Shown here one piece after another: positions 37,664-48,500 of a DNA stretch of 64,000 bases. The translations under genes were made by a program, and so were the position numbers. The stretch's first letter is position 1. Each line of letters begins with the position of its first letter. The notes below the pieces were generated by a model. That model was not told the DNA's origin. It saw only the letters and a list, made by a program, of their open reading frames with translations, and did no database searches. Source of the stretch: Kryptolebias marmoratus (Eukaryota; Chordata; Actinopteri; Cyprinodontiformes; Rivulidae); NCBI RefSeq assembly GCF_001649575.2, contig NC_051445.1:8614561-8678560 (forward strand), written 5' to 3'.

Positions 37664-38111
37664 GTCCAGCTACAGAGGAGATAAAAACGACAGAGAAATA
37701 AAACACGGTGATGAGTTTCAGCAGCACAGAATACAAACTCCTCTCTTTCCGGTCACCATCTGCTCTGTGAAAAGTGATTAGTATTTCTCTTTTAAAACCT
37801 CCTTTTGGGAAACCCCGCGGAGTCTTTTCAAACATCCTCAGACCCATCTGTACCTCACATGACTCCATGTCACTCAGTGACTGATGCAAGAGTGGAATGG
37901 AGAAACAATTTAAAAAAAAAAAAAAAGGAAATTCAAATTTCCAGTAGTCATGCATGCAGTGCGTTTTTTCTGTCTGCAAAGCGAGCAGCTTTGAGTGACG
38001 TATTCAAACAAGAAGCGCTGTCAGACATGAAGATATGAGGAACAAGCTGCATCAGATATGATGCACAGGACTGCAGCAGAACTTTTTGAGCCCAAATATA
38101 TGATCGCTTAC

Positions 38112-38200
38112 CAAACTTAGAGCCTGTGCTGGAGCTGAGGAAGCTGAGGACGTTTCTCCTCCTCGACGTGAAGCAGTGACAGAAAAAACACGCCTCGGCT
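38112..38200 (-). other. possible 5' untranslated exon of the atypical CXCR3-like gene
   Basis: The minus strand reads CTCTAAGTTTG|GTAAGCG, a good donor, 450 bases upstream of the acceptor next to the start codon. The upstream border is unknown. Confidence 0.35.
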
Positions 38201-38913
38201 CTCGGTGGGACGGATAATCACCGTCAGAGGGTTTTTTGGCTGGAGATCAAACTTCGAGCAGCTGTCAAGCGCCTGTCATGTCCGGAGGGGGAAAACTGCT
38301 CACTAAACTTTATCACTGCTCGCATTTAACCTTCAGGCAATGGGTTCAAAGGTCGGGCGGATGTGAACGAACGAACAAAACCCAAACATCAAAACACATC
38401 ACCACTCGATTAAAGAAATAAATGAATAAAAGTAAATAAATACATGCGCTCGTCGGCGGGAAGTTTTATCTCTCCGACGCAGATACGCAGCCTGAGTTGC
38501 TGGAGTCTCACATTAGCTCAGACTGTGTTTAATTGCCCTTTAAATTTGTTGTTTCGGGGCTAATCGAGCGTACACTCAAAAGCTTTTTGTTGCCAAATCC
38601 GCCAGGTGAAAAGAAACGCTGACATTTCCGCTATGCTGTTTTTCAAAATAAAACCCACAATACACAGATTTAATGAAACGCGAGACACAAAATCTGTAAG
38701 TACAAAAAAAAAGAAACACAAAAGCTTATTAAGGTAAAAAAGTATTTTTCCTTGCTTAAATAGACCAAAATTATTGACTCAAGCACCTATTTTGCGGAAC
38801 GAGCGTTTTATTGTGAAAGGTTCCCTTGTGTGCTTCCGGGTACTTCCGTGTTGACGGGAACTTGTTGCACCGACGCTGTACACAAAGCGGCGTCCCGCAG
38901 TGATGCTGTCTGT

Positions 38914-38928
38914 CCACAAGAGGGCGCC
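38914..38928 (+). promoter_or_regulatory. CTCF-like motif
   Basis: CCACAAGAGGGCGCC matches the CTCF core well. It lies between the CXCR3 family genes and the next chemokine receptor. Confidence 0.45.
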
Positions 38929-38929
38929 A

Positions 38930-40250
38930 CTGTCTGTATGTTAAAATCCTAGCTGTTGCTTCTTTTATTACTACTCTTCATCAGTTTAACGGAGAACCAC
39001 CGCATTAAACTGGGCGAAACAGTTTTTCCAGCCGCCTGTTTCAGGGCTTTTTTCTTCTTTTTCCAGAACTGGAAAAGTTGCAGCAAAGTTATCATGCCTG
39101 GTTAAAAAATGACTACTTTTACTTCTACTACTACAGAAGTTCTTACAGTATATCAACTTTACTGGATTGGATTTAGATGTCTGAAGTGTTGTCATTGATT
39201 TTTATTTTATTATAGGCTATTGTTTTCATCTGAGGACACTTCTGGACATCAGGTTATATTTTCCAGATTTGTGTTTAAGTTTTTTACATCTAAGGTCCAA
39301 GATGGACTTCTTTGTTTGTTACTTTCTGTTTGTTTTGTAATCCATAATTATTTAGGCTGTGACGTCAGGGTGTGATTTGATAACTCAGGTACTGTTTGTA
39401 ATTTTAAGGAATGCTAATTGTATTTTCATTTTAATCACCTTAATAGTCAGAGGTGGGTAATGGAAGACCAGAATGTGAATACTCACTACAATCTTTGGTC
39501 ACTGAGCTAAATTTCTTCATGTGAACATGAATTTAAGATTAAGATTTAGTTGCACTAACACCGAGATTTTTCTGTTAACCTGCAGCAAAGCTCAAGAAAA
39601 AGTTGCCAAGAATAAACCTGCAGATGATTATGATGTAAATCCAAAGCAGACGAGACAAAGTGCTTTGGTTGTATTACAAAATATTTATTGTAAAAATCTT
39701 TTTACATGAAGAAGAGGTTAAGATTTCATTTTGTTACAAACAAAATCTACGTTCATTTCCCTTTTTTTTTTTTTTACAGCACAGAGTACAATTTTAAAAT
39801 ACTTACACACACCTGGGAGAACAATGGTCTCATGAAAAACAGAACCAATAAAATGAGCTACAACAATTACAGTTTTAAATTTATACATCTATTAGGAAAG
39901 ACAAAAACTTCTATATTTCCCAATGACAAAAGAGAGAGAGTGCTGATTCCAAAGTTTACCCATAAACTGCTGAACAAGCTTTTTAGCAGTATGAAGAAAT
40001 CAAGATATTTCTCAAGATTTGACCTATAAAAGCAAAAATCGGTGAACACATTCTCACAAATGATTTGCATTAACATAAGCATGTCAGATGTCACTCTGAC
40101 TTAATGATTGTGCTACACCATTGTGAATAAAAATGACAAAACAATGAAATAAGCTGCTCTGCTAGACAGAAAAGCACCTTTGTAAAATATACAAACACAA
40201 GTAATACTATTCTGAGAACCTTTTAAAATTTCTCTAACCATCTCTAACCA
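38930..40250. other. intergenic and 3' UTR sequence
   Basis: No exon seen. The right end (about 39700-40250) is AT-rich and may be the 3' UTR of the receptor gene at 40252-41529 on the minus strand. Confidence 0.35.
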
Positions 40251-40251
40251 G

Positions 40252-41529
40252 TTACACCATGACAGAATAAGAGGTGTTTTCGCTTTCCGCAGAGCTGAAT
40301 GAGCCTGTCATTTTTCTGAGCTTCTTCTCCCTCAGGGCCTTCATTCCCAGCAGGCCTCTCTGTCCCAGCAGCTCCTGACACATTCTGAGCAGTTCCCTCC
40401 TGAACTTCACCCCAACGAAGCCGTACAGCAGAGGGTTGAGGGCGCAGTGCGACAGCCCCACGCTTTCGGTGATCAAAATCCCAATGTCCATCACGCGATT
40501 AAACTGGCAGCCTCCGGTCACCATCCCCAGCTTCTGCAGGCTGTCTGCCAGCTGGAAGCAGTTGTACGGGGCCCAGCAGATGGCAAACACAGACACCAGG
40601 GAGATGATCAGACGGAGAGACTTTCGCTTTTGGCGACGAGAGGCATTGCACAGAGACTTGAAGATGTGGATGTAGCAGTAGAGCATGATCAGCAGGGGCA
40701 GACCAAAACCCAGAATCACACTGACGAACTGCAGCCCCACCTGCCACTGAGTGGGATTCTCAGTGAACCACACCTGGCACATCTTCTGGTTGTTCATGAT
40801 GGGGACCTCCACGACCTGTCTGAAAGCAATGTCCACTCCACTCAAGCCGAGGCACACCATCCAGATGGTCGCGCATGCAAACTGGGCATGGCAGGTGTTG
40901 CGTTTCCAGCCTGAGCTGACAGCGTGGACGATGGCCAGGTATCGGTCGAAGCTGATGCAGGCCAAGAAGAGGATGCCGCTGTAGCGGTTCAGGGAGAAGA
41001 GGGCACCGGAGATCTTGCAAGCGGCTGAGCCGAACACCCACTCATGAGTCCACTGCACTGCAAACAGGGGGAGGGTGAAGGCCAGCAGCAGGTCAGAAAT
41101 GGCCAGGTGAAGGAGGAAGGTGTCTGTCAGGGAGAAGGCACATGCTCCACCTATCTGAGAGTTTTTGTAGCGTCTGATCACACACAGAACCAGGATATTG
41201 CCCACAACAGCCAGGATGAACACCAGGCTGTACACAATCTGGGAGTACTTCTTTGCAAAGCCATAGATGTCGTCCTGGGGGCATGGGACTGCAAAAATTT
41301 CACTTGTGTCCGGTGAAAGGCTGTAGTCCTCGTCAGTATACTGCTGAGAAAGTAAAGATCCTCAGTCAGATATATAAAGGAAATCCAAGAAAGCTTGATT
41401 TACAGTATGTAACAGATTTTGATGTGATGAAATAACTCAGAACATCTGTTTCAGCTGCTCTAGTAAACAAATTGTTGCAGTAAAGCATCCACTCACCCAG
41501 TAATCAACGGTTGGAGTGATTGGATCCAT
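40252..41529 (-). CDS. chemokine receptor, CCR/ACKR4-like or fish-specific type
   Basis: Two coding exons, 41497-41529 (MDPITPTVDYW) and 40252-41343, give 374 residues with seven transmembrane segments. The acidic N-terminus (YTDEDYSLSPDTSE) and a CPQDD cysteine precede TM1. Conserved elements are present: SFDRYLAIVHA in TM3/loop 2, CWAPYN in TM6, NPLLYGFVGVKF in TM7, and the disulphide cysteines ACKISG and KMCQVW. It therefore looks able to signal. The segment DIGILITESVGLSHCALNP and the EDVREFAK-like stretch before TM1 resemble CCR6/7/9 and ACKR4, but the intact DRYLAIV argues against a scavenger. Fish-specific ccr12 or a CXCR5-like receptor are alternatives. The N of NFYSG in TM3 is followed by Arg (NRYSG), which is unusual. 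An acceptor two bases before the ATG shows that a 5' untranslated exon exists (donor near 42214). Confidence 0.85.
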
Positions 41530-42214
41530 ATCTGCAGAAAACAAGGAGAGACAACTGAAACCATCCAAGAGTAAAGAATCCACTCTCAGCTCATCTGCAC
41601 AAACAATGAACAATGTTGTTCACACATACCCAGATGACGAAGGATTAGAAAGAAGAAGTAAGAATTTCAGGAACCGAATCTCTGCACACTTTAGACAGTG
41701 ACTACGAGAAGGAAATTGTGAAATATTTTTTTGATGTCTGGAGCCAGCTGGAAGCCTGTCCCTGACAACGTGAGAGCTGCACTCTACATGGAAAAAAAAG
41801 ATATTATTTTTAAGATGTTGCACCAACGTATACGATATACAATTCATCGATGCTTTTTAAACAGTTCAACTGTTTGCAATTTTTATGACCAAAAGTGAAA
41901 ACTTGGAATCAAACTAAAAGCAGAAATGAGTTGCTAGAGAAATAAAAGTGCTTGGTTGGCAGAAATCTTAGGCTCTACTATGTTGTTTTCATGCTCGGCT
42001 TGTTTTGTAATGTGTACTCCCAGCCGACACTCAAGCAACTTGATACAGATTTTACACATTTATATTTGCTTTTTGTTAGAAAAAAGCGTGTTCAAATGTT
42101 AAATATTTTAAAACAGGACAAGATTAAAAGTGACTTTCTGGTTTTGATTTATAGTGACATTTGAGAAAAACAGAATGAAAATAAAATGACCAGTGTTTTT
42201 CTGAGAAGACTTAC

Positions 42215-42300
42215 CCTCAGAGTTCTTGCGAAGACAACAGGATGTAAAATAAACGAGCTGCTGGTGCAGGACCAGCCGAAGCCAACAACATTTGATATGA
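42215..42300 (-). other. possible 5' untranslated exon of the chemokine receptor
   Basis: The minus strand reads AACTCTGAGG|GTAAGT, a strong donor 0.7 kb upstream of the acceptor that precedes the start codon. The transcription start is not identifiable. Confidence 0.35.
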
Positions 42301-43319
42301 TGGAGGAAAGCACGACAGGATGTGAAATATGTTCGTGTAGTTAAAAAAAAACCTTACCACTGCTGGCAAATATAAACATTCAGAGACAAATATGATAAAT
42401 AATTCTTTAATAGGTAGACTGTGGACAAAATTAGAAACATTTAAATCATCTTTAGACTGGAAACTAAAACCAAAACATTTTCAGATCATTTAAATGTGTC
42501 TGGAAACTAAATGCTTCAGTTCAGGACACCCAATAAAAACAGAGTTTTGTCCACATTGTGTTTTCACTTCACCAAGTTCAGATTAAAGTTAAAGGAACAG
42601 TTCAGCTTTTTTAAAGTGGGTTTCTGTGGAAAGGTCACGAACAATGAATATCGTACCTGATTTGAACTGAGGTTGTTCAGAGAGCTATATACAACAAGTA
42701 CGATCATATTTATTCATAATATTTCCACAAAACCCCACTTCAGAACATCTCAGATGTCAGTTTTACTTTAAATGGAGGATACGTGCAGACAAACACGTGG
42801 AAAATTGTTTCAGGAACATTTAAGCGCAGGCTGAGTCACAAACCAGACAACTGACAGTGACTGAACGAGCAGAAAAAAAGCCAAGTATGTTTCTTTTTTC
42901 AGTGTTAGGATATTGTTTCTTTTTCAACCCCACCAATGCACCGAATTTTTGAGGAAGTGAGAACTTGGGTGGTTTTGTCTGCTTCAAGGAAGGCATCTTC
43001 ACTGAGGGTCTTCTGGTAAAATGTGTTGCGCAACACTGCGAATAGTTTTCGAGCTTATGAGACGACATTTATAGGAAAACTGTGGAAAATAAGATTATAA
43101 ATATGTAGATAGTTGTCTGATGAAAAAGGGGACAAGTGTTGCTCCTCTGATTGCCCATTTTATGTATGCTTCTTTTATTCTTTCATGTTTTTGTTCTCAC
43201 TTAACAGACAAAAAGAAAGCAAACCAGCACGATGTGCACAGGATTTAAAAAAAAAAAAGAAATCTGTTACTGCTCTCTGGTGGAGAGAATATTACTTGGA
43301 GACTCATTCTAGCTTTAAA
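42301..43319. other. intergenic, nothing recognised
   Basis: No exon or repeat supported. Confidence 0.4.
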
Positions 43320-43329
43320 ATTTAAATTT

Positions 43330-43624
43330 GGGGTGGCTGTGGATCAGTGGTTAGCGCAGTCGTCAGAGTTGGAGGTTTGATTCCTGGCAGGAGCCACATG
43401 TCGAAGTGTCCCTGAACCCCTCACTGCTGCCGATGTGTGTCCCGTCGGTGTGTGAATGAAGTTTAAAGTCTCCACAGAATGATTTAGTCAGGTTAGTGTT
43501 GTAGAGATGCAGTGCTGTGTGAATGTGTGTGTGGATGGGGAAATGAGGGCACAGATTGTGTTGTAAAGCACTTTGAGTGCTCTGATTGGCTAGAAAGGCA
43601 CCATATAAGTACAGTCCATTTACC
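43330..43624 (+). mobile_element. tRNA-derived SINE with target duplication
   Basis: The head is tRNA-like with an A box (TGGATCAGTGG, 43340-43350) and a nearly intact B box (GGTTTGATTCC). The tail is the common fish SINE end, AAGCACTTTGAGTG ... ATAAGTACAGTCCATTTACC. The 8-mer ATTTAAAT flanks it at 43320-43327 and 43625-43632, a likely target-site duplication. Confidence 0.8.
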
Positions 43625-44252
43625 ATTTAAATCCTGACTCATACTTAAGGAGTGACAGATAAATATTTGATTTAAGATCTTGGAATGTACTCGAGACAAG
43701 TTGTTACTTATATAAGGCAGAAAAAGTTACGCAACTCAAGGCAAATATAGAAAAACTTCTGGTTGTTTAGGTGAAGTAGCTCTCCAGATTGTAAAGTTCC
43801 AGGTAGTTCTATGGTTTTAAAAACGCTTAGTAATTTAATGCTTGTTTAAAATGAAGAATAAGCTCTTCAGAAGGTTTGATGGATCAGCAGAAACAGAGAG
43901 GAGAACTTCGGGCTGATCCACATACGAGGGGGAAGTACCTCAGGCCCAAAATGACATGGAAGAAGGACGTACTTACTTTTTATTATTGATAATTATGTTC
44001 ATTCAGGTGTTTTTGCTTGTTTGTTTTTATGTAAATATTTGTTGTCAGGAACATATTGTTCTTTTTGGCCTCAGGTTTTATTGCAGGTCACTCGGTGTGC
44101 TGACTTTCTGGGTTTTAACGTGGGAGGGAACAAAGAGTTTCAGCTGCATGTGTCCTTTTTGTTATAAAATCAGATTTCTACATTGAATAGAATGTTGTTT
44201 TTATACGGCAGAGCTAAGAAAAAATACAACGCAGCACCAGAGAACAGTTAAA

Positions 44253-44400
44253 ACTGGCCCAGTGGTGAGGCGGTCAGCTTCCCACTGGAAGGTCAGGCGT
44301 TCAATCCCCAGGCCAGTGTGTAAAATGTTTAACAGAAAGCACTGTATGAACACGGGTGAGGATTTTTAAATGTGGACTGTTTACCACGTTTGAATATGGA
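44253..44400 (+). mobile_element. second, diverged SINE
   Basis: A tRNA-like head (GGCCCAGTGGTGAGGCGGTC and GCGTTCAATCCCC) is followed by a shortened body with AAAGCACTGTATGAACACGG and a GTGGACTGTTTACCA tail. It is related to the copy at 43330 but more decayed. Confidence 0.65.
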
Positions 44401-45294
44401 GCGTCACAGACTTCACTGCTTAGTGTGTAAAAAAATAATAAAGATATTTAGATAAATCTATTTTTTTTCTGTTCCAGGATGTCGAAATGTAAATAAGCAG
44501 GAGACAATTTTCTTCTTTTATAAAAACAAAAGACACAAATTATTGTACAGCACTGTATCCAAACTACTGTCTAAATAAACAGACAATTATGTTTATTTAT
44601 TCACAAGTAAACATTGTACAGAATCCTGCACAGTGACAGTTACTAGGTTTAGTATCTGATTTAAGAAAACTCACTCAGTCTTCTTTAAAAATAATAAAGT
44701 CCAGTAACAGCAGTATAGAATTGCTGACATGTATTTGAGAAAATAAAACATTCAGCATTCTAATATTTGCATAGTGAGTCTGCAACCTTTGGGCAACCTT
44801 GAATAAACACGTAAAAAGAAGCCTTATTAATATCAGGCTGCGGGCCTATTGTTTTACAGTTTACAGTGCCACCACAGCCCCCACATACCCATGTTTGCAC
44901 ACAAACATTCAAACTTCACTCCCTGATGTCAAAAGATATTGCGTACGAGCACAGACCCTTTTTACTGCTCTGTGGTTGAGCGTCACAGTTCATTTTTTAC
45001 TCCTCTTTTTCATGCACCCAGCTGGACCCTCAGTAAGTACACACACCACACCTTAGCAAAGTGGCTAAAATATAAATATGAACTATAAGTCGGCTTTGTT
45101 CTTTAATTACTCACTGCTGATAAAGTCTGCCTCATGTTAGGTGTACCCTTTTGACAAGCGTGATACACCCAAAAACTAAATAATGTTTTTTTTTTCTTTA
45201 CATAATGTTTGCACCTGGCTAAATGGTCAAAATGTTTATCATGTGACTTCAGCTCAGAAACTGGGCTTTGGCCTGTGTACGTTGTCACACTGGG

Positions 45295-45389
45295 TATAAG
45301 AACCGCGGCCGTGCCTTTCTGCTTCAGCGTGGGGATTTAGACCGTGATCATCTTCATCATCAGCCTCTTCATTCAGGAGACATCAGAAG
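45295..45389 (+). promoter_or_regulatory. cnfn TATA-like box and 5' untranslated exon
   Basis: TATAAG at 45295-45300, then a short leader ending CATCAGAAG|GTAAAA (donor at 45390). The first coding exon begins after the acceptor CTCCTTGCAG at 45700. Confidence 0.5.
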
Positions 45390-45702
45390 GTAAAACATGA
45401 ACCGATTGTTTTTCCTCCCCAACAAACAAAGGATATTCTGCAACGCTACATTCAAGTCTCTACATTTTTGATCCCAAACTAATTTGAATGTAAATTGTCT
45501 TGTTCATAAGTTAGGTAAAGTTTTTTTTTAAAAAAAAATAACTGCAGAAGTTTTAATGAGGAAATGGCATAGATGAGGAAATGTGTCAAAAGGAGCCTTT
45601 GCTAATAATATAGCACAAAGACGCTTGCATTTTAAAAGGGCACTGGATTTTTTTTTTTTTTTGTTAACCGCATCATATGACTCTTTTCTTCTCCTTGCAG
45701 CC

Positions 45703-46303
45703 ATGGCGTACCACTCCAACGTGGTCGGCTCGCAGCCTGTCACTGTAACACAATACACTGTATCTGCTGCACGGTCAGAATGGAGTACAAATGTCTGCGA
45801 CTGCTGTGATGACTGCGGCATTTGTACGTCTGTGAAGCAATCTGATTTAACTTTTTTACCAACAGTGTCAAATTAATTTCACTGTGACAAATCCCCTCTC
45901 CCCTTCCAGGTCTTTGTGCAACATTTATCCCCTGTATTCTGGGCTGTAAGGTGGCTCAGGACAACGGAGACAGCTGCTGTCTGCCTTTCCTCCCAGGCGC
46001 CATGATTGCTTTGAGGACAAGCATCCGAAGCAAATACAATATTGAAGTTAGTATGCAAATACAAAACTATTCTTAAGCTTGGATATGACTGAATTCTATC
46101 GCTGCTTGTGAAAGGCTGAAATAGCTTCTATTAGTTTGCAACATTTAACAATTTTTTGTTGTCTGTCTGAGATTTTGCTTTACTAGTTGAATCATTTCTT
46201 TCCCTCCCCTCAGGGCTCGGTGTGTGATGACTGGGTTATCATGGCCTGCCTGCCTTTATGTGGACTGTGTCAGATGGCACGAGAGCAGAAGATGAGGAAT
46301 TGA
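45703..46303 (+). CDS. cnfn: cornifelin (PLAC8 family)
   Basis: Three coding exons, 45703-45823, 45910-46046 and 46214-46303, give 115 residues. Small Cys-rich PLAC8-domain protein; in mammals cornifelin is a component of the cornified envelope of skin. Landmarks in order: SEWSTNVCDCCDDCGIC, LCATFIPCILGCKVAQD, SCCLPFLPGAM, IRSKYNIEGSVCDDW and the C-terminal LCQMAREQKMR. All align with human CNFN (112 residues; RERYHIQGSVGHDW, ALCQMARELKIRG). The ATG at 45703 is in a GCCATGG context. A poly(A) signal AATAAA is at 46780-46785. The position near megf8, prr19 and pafah1b3 matches human 19q13.2, which supports orthology rather than another PLAC8 paralogue. Confidence 0.9.
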
Positions 46304-46309
46304 AAAGAG

Positions 46310-48398
46310 GAACACTGAAAAGCAAAATGCATGGAAAACTCATTTAAATTTTTTTATCTGAAAACAAAACAAATTGAAAATTTCCATTTACTAGCAGAAC
46401 TATAAAAAGTTCTTATAAACTTCACAAGTGAGACCATCAGAAGAGGAAACAGATTCAAACACTGAAAATTAGGCTAAATTGTGTGTGTAGTTTTTTTGTA
46501 GGTTTAACTTCGTTAAACATTAACATTATTCAACAAAATGTTTCAAAGGAAAAGAAGAAGATATTTCCAACAGCAATGAGTTTCCTCTTTGAAGTAAATC
46601 AGTGATTATTTTGATGGAAGGATTATAAAATATTTATTTAGGCATATAAAAGTCCTTAAATACTGCTTTTTTCATGCAAAACAACTTAATAATCTGTATC
46701 GTGTGTTTATCAAAGATTTTGTTAAAAACATGTTATGTGTTTTAAACTTTGCTTGTACTTATTTAAACAACAGTATTTCAATAAAACACACAGGAAGTGA
46801 CATGTTGCAGGCTGCTTTTATTTCTAATGTCATTTGCAGCAGTCTAGAATGAGACGAGGGTTAGACTCATCTTCCTCTTTCTGGCTGTGTGGATTTACTC
46901 TAGTCATGCGACAAAGCTCTCTACACAGACAAAAAGGATCAAACGGCGTTCATCTGAGCAGGTAAGAGATTAAGATTATTAACATTATTAGAGGTAATGT
47001 GTAAAAAAGAGGAGGGAAATAATGTTTTTACTGTAACTCTTATTTGCCACTATACTAAAATGACACCAATAAACTGTTTTTTACCATTTAGAGTGCAGTT
47101 ATGAACATTTGTTTGTGGAAGGGGGAGGAAAAGGTGCTGCAGGGATATGAAAGTATTACAAAAGAGGAAGCAAGGTTTTTTTTTTTTGTGGGAACGTTCC
47201 AAGTTCTTGATAACTGCAATCACAGCTTAAAATATGATGACAATTTTACCTGAGACTCCAACAACGAACAGGTGAAGCTGCAGTTTGCTTTCGGTAAGTC
47301 CCACTAACATCTACTGTTTAAAGAGTTAGCTGAAGGTACAGCTTTTTCTTCAAGCTTTCTGTTCATTTTATTTTTAAATGTACCATAAGGAGACAGACTT
47401 TCTAGTAAAGCAGTTTGGATCAATAGCAGTCCAGACTTTTTGTAGGTCTTTCCAAGTTTTCTTTGGACTTCGGCTGCATTTTTTTGTCCAGCTGTGACTG
47501 ATTATGACGGCATTTTGTGCAGTTTGATTTAAAACAGGAGATAGTAAAGAAAAAAAAAGGTCGGAAAAATATCTCCAGTAGATTACCAGTATTTGAAAGT
47601 TGTGTTCTTATGAAATAAAATCAAAAACAAAACAGAAAACCTGAGAAATGCATCATAATTTAGTTAATCATCTAACCGCTGCCAAGTTTTCAGCTACTAA
47701 TGCTTTAGGAATCACCTTTATGGTGCTAAATACTATTTTATGTCTGTGTTATCTTTGGTATTTTTCACATATTCAGCTAAAGAAATATAAACACGTTTTG
47801 TTTTGATGGCTTACTGATAACAAAATGCCTAAACATCCCATTTAAAACTGGTTCTTTGCTAAGTTGTCTGTTATGTTTAGACAGAAACCAAGTTCACACC
47901 TTGAATTTAGGAACCTTTTCATTCAGAGTGATTTATAGGAGAGTTAAGTGGTTAAACAAACAAAAGCACTCAGGTACTGGACAGAAAATGAGTGGAAAAA
48001 AGCCAAAGTCCAAAGGAAAACTCGGCAAACCTGACAAACTGTAGATTAAGACCAGTTTAAACAATAACTAAAATTTTTAGTTGAAACCAAAATAATAATA
48101 ATAATAAAAAATGATGGGTGACTCAAGACATCTGCACAGTACTGAACATCAGGGATTTCTTCTGAAATATTAGTTCTGCTAAAACTCTACTGTACGTGTA
48201 TAATAACATGTATCAGGGACATCTCACTTCATCTTATTAATAAGGTCCTAAATAAAACGGAAGAAGGTGAGGTAGCAAATACAGGTGCTGTTGGTTTTTA
48301 ATTAGACTGTTCTGCTTTGACTGACTGAATGTCCTTTGAACAGGTCGTGTTTGAGAGTTTGGTCTACATCTGATTTGAACATTTTTTTCTGTTCTTAG
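46310..48398 (+). other. cnfn 3' UTR and probable tlr21 5' region
   Basis: The 3' UTR of cnfn runs to about 46810. Two good donors, ATCTGAGCAG|GTAAGA (46961) and TTGCTTTCG|GTAAGT (47291), could end untranslated first exons that splice to the acceptor TTTCTGTTCTTAG at 48398, which leads into the TLR coding exon. No coding sequence lies in between. Confidence 0.4.
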
Positions 48399-48500
48399 AT
48401 TCCTTCACCTGATCTGCAACCCAACATTATACTGAAGCTGTCACTGAAACGCACCAAAATATTTTAAAAAGTCTGTTTTGTGGGACTGCAACAAGTCAGA

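Noticed and set aside
40436..41316. Several + strand frames across the chemokine receptor
   Set aside because: Antisense shadows of a conserved receptor exon.
48480..48500. In-frame GTG upstream of the TLR start
   Set aside because: Non-ATG start; the ATG at 48501 begins a proper signal peptide.
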